NCBI GenBank assembly: GCA_029053015.1
Contig: JAIDHX010000013.1
Coordinates: forward strand, 53,281-117,280
Source of the DNA: Lachnospiraceae bacterium
GTDB taxonomy: Bacteria; Bacillota; Clostridia; Lachnospirales; Lachnospiraceae
Length of the DNA: 64,000 bases
Direction of reading: 5' to 3'
Of the stretch, positions 42,519 to 50,380 are shown piece by piece. Each line of letters opens with the position of its first letter. Positions within the stretch are counted from its first letter, which is position 1. Under the pieces are notes generated by a model. It did not search any database and was not told where the DNA came from. It saw nothing but the letters and a program-made list of their open reading frames with translations. Position numbers and translations under genes: made by a program.

Positions 42519-42557
42519 AATACTTTCCTCCTTTTGACAGTTATGGATTCTCTGCTT

Positions 42558-43028
42558 TCAATTTCTCTGTATATGCATATCCCGGCTCTCCATTACTTCT
42601 GCCATAATCTGTCCTACTCTGTCCGCCTCGCCTGCAGCGACACAGACCATAAACCTGTCGCGGCATTGCAGATAGCGCTGCATTTTAATCTCAATCCCCT
42701 GCATAATAAGGCTGCTCGTTACCATACCGATTCCACGGCTGCTTATCTGCTCTCCCACCATGCATAATAATACCATACCCCTGTCGATGGATACATTTAT
42801 CCTGCTCAGCGTCTGTCGCAGCAAAATCAGGAACCGGTTTGATTTTCCCCATTCCGATTCCCTTATGATAACGGCAAGCCAGTCGATATTGATTGCAATA
42901 CACTCACATGGAATTTCACATGCCTCCAGCAATTCAAATATTCTGCAAACATTCTTTTTATCTTTTGCCAGCTTTTCTCTTTCAATCGTAATTCGAAATA
43001 CCGGAATTTTACGGATTTCATTTTTCAT
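42558..43028 (-). CDS. ACT-domain protein paired with cysteine desulfidase
   Basis: 156 residues without a catalytic domain. The layout matches a tandem ACT pair as in the regulatory end of aspartokinase: an N-terminal strand PVFRITIERE, EACEIPCECIAINIDWLAV, then RGMVLLCMVGEQISSRGIGMVTSSLIMQG. The second ACT has the usual VxG/G-x-G pattern. It probably binds an amino acid and may regulate the neighbouring enzyme. It lies three bases after that gene. Confidence 0.6.
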   Translation of the reverse strand: MKNEIRKIPVFRITIEREKLAKDKKNVCRIFELLEACEIPCECIAINIDWLAVIIRESEWGKSNRFLILLRQTLSRINVSIDRGMVLLCMVGEQISSRGIGMVTSSLIMQGIEIKMQRYLQCRDRFMVCVAAGEADRVGQIMAEVMESRDMHIQRN

Positions 43029-43031
43029 GGG

Positions 43032-44303
43032 CTATTCCAGCATCATTTTAATAATTTCCTTATCCGTCTGATGCATACCAACCTTTCCTATATATCCGAC
43101 ACAGCTAATGGTTTCTCCTGTATCCTCTTTTAAAATTCCCGTATACGCCTCGTATTCCTTGCCCTGCATAGCCAGATGATGCGCCATCATGGCCGCGTCA
43201 AGACTGGATGCGATTTTCGCCGCACAGGAAATTTTTGCGCCGTCACAAATGATTCCCGGGATATTAGCCAGCGTATTGTCAATGGTCGCCTTGATTTGCG
43301 AAAGATTTCCTCCCAGCATATAGGTTATGGCGGCCGCCGACGCACAGGATGCGGAAACCGCCCCGCAGAACGCCGAAAGCTTTCCGATAAATTCTTTTTG
43401 GTAAATCGTCAAAAGGCTTGAAAAAGCAAGGGAGCGGTACAGTCTTTCCGTCGGTATATTTTTCTCCCTCGCATATACGATTACCGGAACGGAAGAAGCA
43501 ATTCCCTGATTGCCGCTTCCCGAGGTGATAATAACCGGCATGTCGCAACCTCCCATTCGCGCCTCTGAAGCAGCCGCTGCAAAAGCCTTCATGCGGGTTA
43601 CCACCCCGTCCGCATAGGCTTCCCGAATCACTCTCCCGATTCCAAGCCCATAGTTTCCTGAAATTCCCTCATACGCTATATCCATATTATAACGCACTTG
43701 ACGCTCATATACATCCTTTATTAACAAAAAATCTACTTCATCAGCAAATATTTTTATCGTTTCCAGCGAAAGCTTTGCCCGGTTAGTGGCATAACCCTTG
43801 TCAGCCAGTTCTCTGCTCTTCTCAAAAACAGCCTGTCCATCCCGCGTAATAGCGACAATATTAGTATGGGCATGTCGTACTTCCACTTCCACTGTATGCC
43901 CTGCTGCCGAAAGACTGATGATAAAATGAAGCGGTATTTCAGAATCTAAAAATTCCACACTACAGCAGCCGCTTTCCAGCAGTTCCTTCGCACGCTCCTT
44001 TTCTGCCGCCCCCATTCCTTCCAGCACTTCCATTCCGGCGGAGGCATTGCCGCCCACGCCACCCAGAATACACGCCGCGGCAATACCCGTCATGCCGTTG
44101 GAATTGGGAATTGTAACGCAGCGCACATTTTTAATAATATTTCCGGAACATTTTGCAACTATTTTTTCCGGCTCACAGCCAAGGATTTCTCTCCCTTTTG
44201 CCGCAGCATATGCCAGAGAGATTGGTTCCGTACAGCCCATAGCAGGAACCAGTTCCTCCCTGATAATAGCCAGAAATTCTTCCTGTATCTCTTTATCCAA
44301 CAT
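43032..44303 (-). CDS. cyuA: L-cysteine desulfidase family protein (CyuA/UPF0597)
   Basis: 423 residues from the ATG at 44303 behind GGAGG. The serine-dehydratase-like fold is seen in PAMGCTEPISLAYAAA with the iron-sulphur Cys, SGNIIKNVRCVTIPNS, IITSGSGNQGI, and later Cys residues near SAFCGAVSASCASAA and GIICDGAKISCAAK. The last four resemble 4Fe-4S ligands of the family. The enzyme splits L-cysteine to pyruvate, ammonia and sulfide in relatives; D-cysteine or serine use cannot be excluded. Symbol by family. Confidence 0.85.
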   Translation of the reverse strand: MLDKEIQEEFLAIIREELVPAMGCTEPISLAYAAAKGREILGCEPEKIVAKCSGNIIKNVRCVTIPNSNGMTGIAAACILGGVGGNASAGMEVLEGMGAAEKERAKELLESGCCSVEFLDSEIPLHFIISLSAAGHTVEVEVRHAHTNIVAITRDGQAVFEKSRELADKGYATNRAKLSLETIKIFADEVDFLLIKDVYERQVRYNMDIAYEGISGNYGLGIGRVIREAYADGVVTRMKAFAAAASEARMGGCDMPVIITSGSGNQGIASSVPVIVYAREKNIPTERLYRSLAFSSLLTIYQKEFIGKLSAFCGAVSASCASAAAITYMLGGNLSQIKATIDNTLANIPGIICDGAKISCAAKIASSLDAAMMAHHLAMQGKEYEAYTGILKEDTGETISCVGYIGKVGMHQTDKEIIKMMLE

Positions 44304-44326
44304 TTTATCCTCCAAACGTCACACGG

Positions 44327-44368
44327 GAAATAACTTTCCCGGAGAAATTACTTTCCCGGGGAAATTCC
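44327..44368. repeat. 17-base direct repeats upstream of the desulfidase gene
   Basis: Two full copies of GAAAT(A/T)ACTTTCCCGG (44327-44342 and 44344-44359) and a third partial copy. The first copy includes a GGGAAA-TAAC-TTTCCC palindrome. They lie 25-65 bases before the start codon and could be regulator sites. Confidence 0.5.
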
Positions 44369-44408
44369 ACTGTTTCCAAAGCTTCCTCCTGCAAACGGTT
44401 CCTCTACC

Positions 44409-44446
44409 AAAAAGGCAAAAACCGATGGTATGAATCGATTTTTGCC
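44409..44446 (-). terminator. Intrinsic terminator of nrdD
   Basis: On the minus strand GGCAAAAA-TCGAT pairs with ATCGG-TTTTTGCC around a seven-base loop and is followed by TTTTT. It lies about 35 bases after the nrdD stop. Confidence 0.85.
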
Positions 44447-44480
44447 CAATAAACTACTTGTTCGCTTTAAATCCGGCGCT

Positions 44481-46865
44481 TCAGACAGTCACCATGCTCT
44501 CTGCATACTTCTTTATATTAGAAACATTTACATATTTTTTGTGACTGTCACCGTTTACCACAACCAAAGTCGGCGCCTGCATCACGCCGTAGCGCTGTGC
44601 CAGCTCCATGTTTTCTTCCGCATCGATAAGCACGTAGCTTTCACCGCGCAGATATTCCTTCGCCGCCTTGCAGTTGGGGCAGGTTTTGGTCGTAAAAAGA
44701 TACTTGACATTTTCGGGCGTCTTGACGGAAACCTCCACATCTTCAGCATAATTGGAAAGTGTTACGATTGCACCCATGGGACGCTTCAACATGGAATTTG
44801 CAATGTCATATTCCGTCCTGTTCGCATATTCCTGCAGCTTGCCGTCGTTCCAGTTCTGCACGGGTCTGTAATAGCCTGTGATACGGCTGTAAATTTCCGT
44901 GCGCTGTCCGCAGTGAGGACACTCCTTTACCTCTCCTGTCAGATAGCCGTGCTCCTTGCAGATGGAGTAGGTCGGTGAAAGCGTATAGTACGGCAGCTTG
45001 TAGTTTTCCGCAATGGTTCTTACCAGATTTGCCGCCGCCTTCCAGTCAGGCAGCTTTTCCCCGAGGAAAGCATGGAACACGGTTCCCGAAGTATATAATG
45101 TCTGCAGCTCGTCCTGAATATCCAAAGCATCAAAAATATCGGTGGTAAAATCTACCGGCAGATGGGAGGAATTGGTATAATAAGGGGTATCTCCCAGCTT
45201 GCCCGCCGTCTTGATTGCCGGCCAGCGCTTCTTGTCGTGCTTGGCAAGGCGGTAAGTCGTACTCTCCGCAGGCGTCGCCTCCAGATTGTACAAATCGCCG
45301 TACTGCTCCTGATAATCAGAGAGCCTGTTGCGCATATGGTTCAAAACCTCTTTGGTAAATTCCTGCGTCCGCTTATCCGTCATATCGGCTCTCAGCCAGT
45401 TGGCATTCAACCCAACCTCGTTCATACCGATAAGACCGATGGTGGAAAAATGGTTTTCAAAGCTGCCGAGATAACGCTTGGTATAAGGGTAGAGCCCCTC
45501 ATCCAGCAGCTTTGTGATAACGCCTCTCTTTATCTTGAGGGAACGCGCTGCCACGTCCATCATATGGTTCAGCCTTGCATAAAACTCATCCTTGCTGGAG
45601 GAAAGATACGCAATCCTCGGCATGTTAATCGTCACAACGCCAACGCTTCCCGTGCTCTCGCCCGAACCGAAGAAGCCGCCCGTTTTCTTTCTGAGTTCAC
45701 GCAAATCCAAACGCAGACGGCAGCACATACTCCGCACGTCGGAGGGCTGCATGTCTGAATTAATATAATTGGAAAAATACGGAGTGCCGTACTTTGCAGT
45801 CATTTCAAACAAAAGCCTGTTATTTTCATTGTCGGACCAGTCAAAATCCCTTGTGATGGAATAAGTAGGAATGGGATACTGGAAACCGCGTCCGTTGGAA
45901 TCCCCTTCAATCATGGTCTCGATAAACGCCTTGTTTACCATGTCCATCTCTTTTTTGCAGTCCTTGTATCTGAAATCCATCTCCTGTCCGCCCACGATAG
46001 CGGGAAGCTCCGCCAAATCATCCGGCACGGTCCAGTCTAACGTAATGTTGGAGAAAGGCGCCTGCGTACCCCAGCGGCTCGGCGTATTGACGCCGTAGAT
46101 AAACGCCTCTATGCACTTCTTTACTTCCGCATAGCTTAAGTTATCCGCCTTTACAAAAGGTGCAAGATAGGTATCAAAGGAAGAGAAAGCCTGTGCGCCC
46201 GCCCACTCGTTCTGCATGATGCCCAAGAAATTTACCATCTGGTTGCAGAGTACGGACAGATGCTTTGCAGGTGCGGAGGTGATTTTTCCGGTGATGCCGC
46301 CCAGTCCTTCTTTAATAAGCTGTTTCAAAGACCAGCCTGCACAGTAGCCCGTCAGCATGGACAAATCATGGATATGAATATCAGCATTACGGTGTGCATC
46401 GGCAATTTCCTGATCATAAATTTCGGAAAGCCAGTAGTTGGCGGTGACTGCGCCCGAATTGCTTAAGATAAGACCTCCCACCGAATAGGTAACTGTGGAA
46501 TTCTCCTTAACACGCCAGTCCTCAACCTTGACATAGCTGTTCACAACGTCTTTATAATCTAGAATGGTGGACTTCATGGTACGCATTTTTTCACGCTGTT
46601 TGCGGTACAGGATGTAAGCCTTCGCCACTTCCTCATAACCTGCCTGTCCTAGCACGCGCTCTACACTGTCCTGGATGTCCTCCACGTGTATGGCGTTGTC
46701 CTTTACCTTACTCTGAAAATCCGCCGAAACCCGAAGCGCCAGCAAATCCACGATATCATTGCTGTACTGCATCTGTGTGGCATTGAACGCTTTCATAATA
46801 GCGTCGTTGATCTTAGTCAGCGTAAAGTCTACTTTTTCTCCATCTCTTTTAATTACCTGAAACAC
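44481..46865 (-). CDS. nrdD: Anaerobic ribonucleoside-triphosphate reductase NrdD with glutaredoxin-like tail
   Basis: The 794-residue glycyl-radical enzyme reduces ribonucleotides without oxygen. An N-terminal ATP-cone (2-90) for dATP control is followed by the catalytic barrel, the zinc site CKEHG then CPHCG (about 650-665) and the glycyl radical loop ITGYYRPVQNW (Gly near 675). It then carries a thioredoxin/glutaredoxin-like domain (about 720-794) with CPNC at 729-732. This tail may reduce the active-site cysteines. GTG start after GGGAGG. No activase gene nrdG is adjacent. Confidence 0.95.
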   Translation of the reverse strand: MFQVIKRDGEKVDFTLTKINDAIMKAFNATQMQYSNDIVDLLALRVSADFQSKVKDNAIHVEDIQDSVERVLGQAGYEEVAKAYILYRKQREKMRTMKSTILDYKDVVNSYVKVEDWRVKENSTVTYSVGGLILSNSGAVTANYWLSEIYDQEIADAHRNADIHIHDLSMLTGYCAGWSLKQLIKEGLGGITGKITSAPAKHLSVLCNQMVNFLGIMQNEWAGAQAFSSFDTYLAPFVKADNLSYAEVKKCIEAFIYGVNTPSRWGTQAPFSNITLDWTVPDDLAELPAIVGGQEMDFRYKDCKKEMDMVNKAFIETMIEGDSNGRGFQYPIPTYSITRDFDWSDNENNRLLFEMTAKYGTPYFSNYINSDMQPSDVRSMCCRLRLDLRELRKKTGGFFGSGESTGSVGVVTINMPRIAYLSSSKDEFYARLNHMMDVAARSLKIKRGVITKLLDEGLYPYTKRYLGSFENHFSTIGLIGMNEVGLNANWLRADMTDKRTQEFTKEVLNHMRNRLSDYQEQYGDLYNLEATPAESTTYRLAKHDKKRWPAIKTAGKLGDTPYYTNSSHLPVDFTTDIFDALDIQDELQTLYTSGTVFHAFLGEKLPDWKAAANLVRTIAENYKLPYYTLSPTYSICKEHGYLTGEVKECPHCGQRTEIYSRITGYYRPVQNWNDGKLQEYANRTEYDIANSMLKRPMGAIVTLSNYAEDVEVSVKTPENVKYLFTTKTCPNCKAAKEYLRGESYVLIDAEENMELAQRYGVMQAPTLVVVNGDSHKKYVNVSNIKKYAESMVTV

Positions 46866-46896
46866 CTGACTTCCTCCCTTTCAACACGATAATACC

Positions 46897-46925
46897 AGTG
46901 TATCATCTATTAAGGGGAAAGTCAA
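46897..46925 (-). promoter_or_regulatory. Promoter of nrdD
   Basis: On the minus strand TTGACT (46920-46925) and TACACT (46897-46902) are 17 bases apart, about 30 bases before the GTG start. An ACAC-N10-GTGT element overlaps the -10; it is two bases too wide for a standard NrdR box. Confidence 0.65.
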
Positions 46926-46957
46926 CGTAAAATACCATATCTTGTGTGTCAAACTTT

Positions 46958-48970
46958 TCACACACGCAAAATATGCAGTTCGTGAAGGGCCCGCGTAGCA
47001 GCAACATACAGTAATTTTGCGGTTTTCGGGTCCTGCACTGCTGTTTCTTCAGGTGGATTCCACAAAACCACCACATCAAATTCCAGCCCCTTTGTCATGC
47101 GCACGGGAAGAATATCTACGCCTTCCAGCCACTTCCCTATCCAGTCCGCCTCTGCATCGTCGCGGCATATGACCGCGATGCTGTTATACCCTTCTTCTTT
47201 CGCAGCCTCCACAATGCCCTGCGCGCGCTTATACATCGCTTCCTCGTCCGCTTCCCTATACATCTGCACAGGTATGCCGTGACGGATCACCGGCTCGATC
47301 TGATACCGTCCAAAAGAAGCCTTCTCCAGAATTTTACCTGCATACTCCGAGATTTCAATGGTATTGCGGTAACTCTTCCGCAAAAGCCGGAAACTGTCCC
47401 GTTCTCCCGTCAGCACCCACTTCTTCATATCTTCCCAGTCATTCATGCCCGTCTCGTAATTGATATTCTGGGATACATCACCCATAATGGTAAAATAGCA
47501 CGCAGGCAGCACCTTCCGCAGCACATAGTAGAGCGTAACGCCAAAATCCTGCGCTTCGTCAATGAAAATCTGCCCGAACTCCTCGTCCTCCTTTTTTTGC
47601 TTTACGCGGTAATAAATCAAAACCATCGCCGCCACATCATAAATGTCATATTCACCCGCAGCCGCTTTTTTTGCGTGAAACGCCAAGTCAACTGCCTGTG
47701 GAAATTCCCTCTCATAATCTGCAAGAAATTCCTGATATAAAGTGTAGACGCTTTTTTCCACCGCCTGATTCTTATAGTGATTTTTGTATTCCCTGCATTT
47801 TTTTGTAAAATAATCCTTCTCTCCGTCCGGTGTTAAAAATTTCAACCTTGTTCGTACCCGCTCGTCCAGCGTCACAAGCAGCCTGTAGATACTGTACTCC
47901 GGATTTTCCTCTCTGAGACGCTCGATGCTGCTCTTGCTGAGAACCATACCCAGTTCTTTGTCCGTAAGCTCCTTTGCCGCAACCTTTTCCTCCCGCAGCC
48001 GCAGCAGCCAAAGCTCCAGCCGCAGCATAAAGTCCATGCGGCTCCGCACCACAGCGTCCGGCAGCGGCTCCACCAGCTTCTGCTTTTTCGTCCACTCCTT
48101 TTTCAGAAGGTGGGTAAGCATTGCGTCCATACGTTTCTGTTTCACGTCATGCACGTCCAATTCCGGCAGACCGCTCGTGATATAGGAAAGCAGCAAATCA
48201 TTGCCGCCGATGATGCAGAATTCATTGGATGTAAAGCGCTCCTTGTAATTGTATAGAATATAGGAAATCCGGTGCATTGCCACAGTGGTCTTGCCGCTTC
48301 CCGCCACCCCCTGTACCAGAATATTTTTAAAAGGGGACTCCCTGATAATTTCATTCTGCTCCTTCTGTATGGTGGCAATAATATCCCCAAGCACCGCGTC
48401 CTTGTTTTTGGAAAGATACTGTACCAAAAGTGCATCGTTTGCCGCAACATCGCTGTCGTAATACCCCTTCAGAACGCCCTTGTCCACATCATAGGTTCGC
48501 TTTAAGTGCAGGCAGATGGATATCTCGGGGCTTTCCAGTCCGTTTCCGGAAGCCTTCTCCGGCAGGCTGTAGCTCCCATCCCCGATTTCATTCTCATAAT
48601 AGACGCTGGAAATCGGCGCGCGCCAGTCCGCCACCACGACGTCCGTCTTGTTGCGGAAGATACCGTTCTTTCCTATGTAAACCTTTTCTTCCCTGTCCAT
48701 CTCCTTGTCCAGATAATCAATTCTGCCAAAGTAAGGATTTTCATAAGCCGCACGGTTTTTCCGAAGCTGGTTGGCAGCGTGCTCTTCCAGACTCGCGCTG
48801 GTCATCATCTGGTTGTATAGCTCCACATCGCCGCCCTGCATTGCCTTAAAGAGTTCCTGCGTCTTTTTATGCCTTTCTTCAAATTCTGCCTCGTATTTTC
48901 CGGTATTCTCTAAAATCAGCTTCCGGCACTCGTCAAAATGCCGCTGTTCTTCCTGCCGTTCTCTGTCCAT
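46958..48970 (-). CDS. helD: HelD-type superfamily 1 helicase (RNA polymerase recycling factor)
   Basis: The 670-residue protein has an N-terminal long coiled coil (1-75) that in HelD enters the RNA polymerase secondary channel, a short all-beta domain with FGRIDYLDKE and VVADWRAPISSVYYE, the Walker A GVAGSGKTTVAMHR (about 218-231), the Walker B FIDEAQDFG and motif VI YVAATRALHELH. It should release stalled RNA polymerase from DNA. GAGGAGG site before the ATG. It lies upstream of nrdD but with a separate promoter between. Confidence 0.9.
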   Translation of the reverse strand: MDRERQEEQRHFDECRKLILENTGKYEAEFEERHKKTQELFKAMQGGDVELYNQMMTSASLEEHAANQLRKNRAAYENPYFGRIDYLDKEMDREEKVYIGKNGIFRNKTDVVVADWRAPISSVYYENEIGDGSYSLPEKASGNGLESPEISICLHLKRTYDVDKGVLKGYYDSDVAANDALLVQYLSKNKDAVLGDIIATIQKEQNEIIRESPFKNILVQGVAGSGKTTVAMHRISYILYNYKERFTSNEFCIIGGNDLLLSYITSGLPELDVHDVKQKRMDAMLTHLLKKEWTKKQKLVEPLPDAVVRSRMDFMLRLELWLLRLREEKVAAKELTDKELGMVLSKSSIERLREENPEYSIYRLLVTLDERVRTRLKFLTPDGEKDYFTKKCREYKNHYKNQAVEKSVYTLYQEFLADYEREFPQAVDLAFHAKKAAAGEYDIYDVAAMVLIYYRVKQKKEDEEFGQIFIDEAQDFGVTLYYVLRKVLPACYFTIMGDVSQNINYETGMNDWEDMKKWVLTGERDSFRLLRKSYRNTIEISEYAGKILEKASFGRYQIEPVIRHGIPVQMYREADEEAMYKRAQGIVEAAKEEGYNSIAVICRDDAEADWIGKWLEGVDILPVRMTKGLEFDVVVLWNPPEETAVQDPKTAKLLYVAATRALHELHILRV

Positions 48971-49030
48971 TGATGACCTCCTCGTGTTTTTTAGGTGAGT
49001 GTCAGTTCCATGTGGCGTAAGCTCTAGGGT

Positions 49031-49106
49031 GTTGTCCTAGTCACGCTATTGTGTCAGCGGGTTCGCGCGTTGTCCTAGTCACGCCATTGTGTCAGCGGAT
49101 TCCCGA
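49031..49106 (+). repeat. 38-base tandem duplication at the left edge of element A2
   Basis: GTTGTCCTAGTCACGC begins at 49031 and again at 49069. The two 38-base units differ at a few positions (ATTGTGTCAGCGG shared). The second unit includes the left arm of A2, so the arm itself was duplicated. Confidence 0.8.
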
Positions 49107-49211
49107 GTCGCCGCGCTCTCGCTCGACAAGAAACGTAGTGGACGCTAGGCTCGTGAGGAACCTCGCCAAGCGCCAACGTTTCTTAACGGGCTCCTTCGGG
49201 AATCCGCTGAC
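49091..49211 (+). repeat. Structured repeat element, copy A2
   Basis: The arms at 49091-49106 and 49196-49211 are a perfect 16-base inverted repeat different in sequence from A1 except for the inner TTCCCG. The core has CGCGCTCTCGCTC (49112-49124), AAGAAACGT/ACGTTTCTT and the variable stem GG(a)CGCT/AGCGCC in place of CAGTGCT/AGCACTG of A1. The changes are compensatory. Confidence 0.88.
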
Positions 49212-49237
49212 GCACTGGCTGGCTATGGCAGCGCGGA

Positions 49238-49323
49238 GCGTTTACACCAACGCATATATGTTATTTTTACGCCAGTTACACCTCTTATGCCATTTACATC
49301 AAAGCGCTGCTTTGGTGTAACGC
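49238..49323. repeat. Central inverted repeat of repeat locus 2
   Basis: GCGTTTACACCAA (49238-49250) pairs with TTGGTGTAACGC (49312-49323) with one bulged base. It lies between A2 and B2, at the place of the hairpin at 1379-1495, but the sequence is unrelated. Confidence 0.65.
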
Positions 49324-49338
49324 GTTTTGCCACGTTTA

Positions 49339-49474
49339 GCCGCTGGGGGAGGGATATGTCTGTGCAGACCGTTTAAAAACGCCGGTACTTGGCGAGGTTC
49401 TTTCGAGCCTAGTACCGCTGCGTTTTTATCCGAGCGAGAGCGCGTCTGCACAGACATATCCCTCCCCCAGCGGC
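49339..49474 (-). repeat. Structured repeat element, copy B2 (inverted relative to A2)
   Basis: The arms at 49339-49369 and 49444-49474 are a perfect 31-base inverted repeat unlike the arms of B1 except for CAGAC/GTCTG at the inner end. The 74-base core in reverse complement carries CGCGCTCTCGCTC, TAGGCTCG, ACCTCGCCAAG and a GGTACT/AGTACC stem, aligning with A1 and A2. Confidence 0.88.
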
Positions 49475-49559
49475 GTGCCCTGCCGCAAACACTTTTTACA
49501 CCTCATAAAGCTATTTCATGGGAACTGATAAGAGTATACAGAAAAAAATAAAATATTAC

Positions 49560-49640
49560 TAGACTTTTATTTTAGAGTGTGATATAGTGTATATACGAGT
49601 TGTGCCTAAAATTCTGTTCTGAATTTCAGGCACATTTTTA
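49560..49640 (+). ncRNA. Candidate very short transcript: promoter followed by terminator hairpin
   Basis: TAGACT (49560-49565), 17 bases, TATAGT (49583-49588), then from 49602 the hairpin GTGCCTAAAATTC / GAATTT-CAGGCAC followed by ATTTTTA. A transcript starting near 49595 would be only about 45 bases. It could instead be a decayed gene start or a chance promoter. Low confidence. Confidence 0.3.
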
Positions 49641-49694
49641 ATGTAATTCCGTTATATCAAAAAGCGATTCTCTATGGGTGGCAATGCGCTGTTT

Positions 49695-49910
49695 TCAGCC
49701 ATTCTGCTCCGCATATTCTTCCTGCAGGTCCTCCGCAAGATAGGCATCGCTCATGCAGTGCATGTCCGATACGCCGTTTTTTACAAGTTGATACAAATTA
49801 GAATGATAGAAGAACGTAAGTGCATCGCTTAAGGTGATACCTGCCTGCTTTGCGAACAGACTCACCACACGGGCGTATTTCATCTGCAGCAGCGTCGCAT
49901 TTGCGTTCAT
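49695..49910 (-). CDS. DUF3791-like small protein, third gene of intact module
   Basis: 71 residues: MNANATLLQMKYARVVSLFAKQ, then ALTFFYHSNLYQLVKNG and CMSDAYLAEDLQEEYAEQ. Soluble and helical. The ATG overlaps the DUF3990 stop by four bases, so it is made with it. It is related to 36651-36881 by the FY-S-x-x-Y and S-x-AY motifs. A possible binding partner or immunity protein of the DUF3990 protein; this is inference from gene order. Confidence 0.75.
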   Translation of the reverse strand: MNANATLLQMKYARVVSLFAKQAGITLSDALTFFYHSNLYQLVKNGVSDMHCMSDAYLAEDLQEEYAEQNG

Positions 49911-50380
49911 AGTTGTTCACTCCTCTCAAAATGCAGATACCTCTCTATTACCTCCTGTGAGCGAAATGCCATCTGGAAATTGGGCTTTTCATATTGCAGC
50001 CTCCTGATAGCTTCTTTCTTATCAATCAGACCGTCAAAAAAGAGTTCTACTGTATTAAACACCTTGTCATTGGCAACACCACCCATAACAATATCATAAT
50101 CGGATATATCTTCCCCACGGCGGCATGTTAAAACAAAATCCAGCCACTCTTCCGAATAAGATTCAAACTTCAACACCTTATATTCTTCAAACGCCCTCTC
50201 ATCTAATGTATAAACAGAAACAAATGCCCTTTTTCCTTTTCCCTCAAATTTTTTGCACCATTTCTGTGCCTGTTCCAAAAGAGGCGTCACATAAAAGCCA
50301 CGTCCGAAATCCACATTTATTCTGGAATGAAGAATATCCGGTTTTACAATTTCTTCATACGAACCATGATATATTATCAT
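49907..50380 (-). CDS. DUF3990 protein, possible ADP-ribosyltransferase-like enzyme
   Basis: 157 residues with no signal or membrane helix. Motifs: YHGS at 4-7 (H5), DFGRGFYVT at 24-32 (Y30), YDIVMGGVAND (95-105) and FQMAFRSQEVIERYL near the end. A His in the first strand, G-x-G-F-Y-x-T followed by a helix, and a late Gln/Glu is the arrangement of the H-Y-E type ADP-ribosyltransferase fold. I recall that DUF3990 has been grouped there, but this is not verified. Coupled by ATGA overlaps to small genes on both sides. Likely effector of a toxin-antitoxin-like unit (inference). Confidence 0.75.
   Translation of the reverse strand: MIIYHGSYEEIVKPDILHSRINVDFGRGFYVTPLLEQAQKWCKKFEGKGKRAFVSVYTLDERAFEEYKVLKFESYSEEWLDFVLTCRRGEDISDYDIVMGGVANDKVFNTVELFFDGLIDKKEAIRRLQYEKPNFQMAFRSQEVIERYLHFERSEQL

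Larger units (their letters stand above)
48971..49694. other. Gene-free stretch with structured repeat locus 2
   Basis: There is no credible gene between helD and the DUF3791 module. The stretch holds a 38-base tandem repeat, elements A2 and B2, a central hairpin, and a promoter-hairpin pair near 49600. The first 60 bases and the last 50 show nothing further. Confidence 0.7.

Noticed and set aside
46880..46905. NrdR box before nrdD
   Set aside because: ACAC and GTGT are ten bases apart rather than the eight of the usual 16-base box, and only one site is seen.
49031..49474. Possible CRISPR array at repeat locus 2
   Set aside because: The repeats are long inverted elements and one 38-base tandem pair, not short direct repeats with unique spacers; no cas genes.
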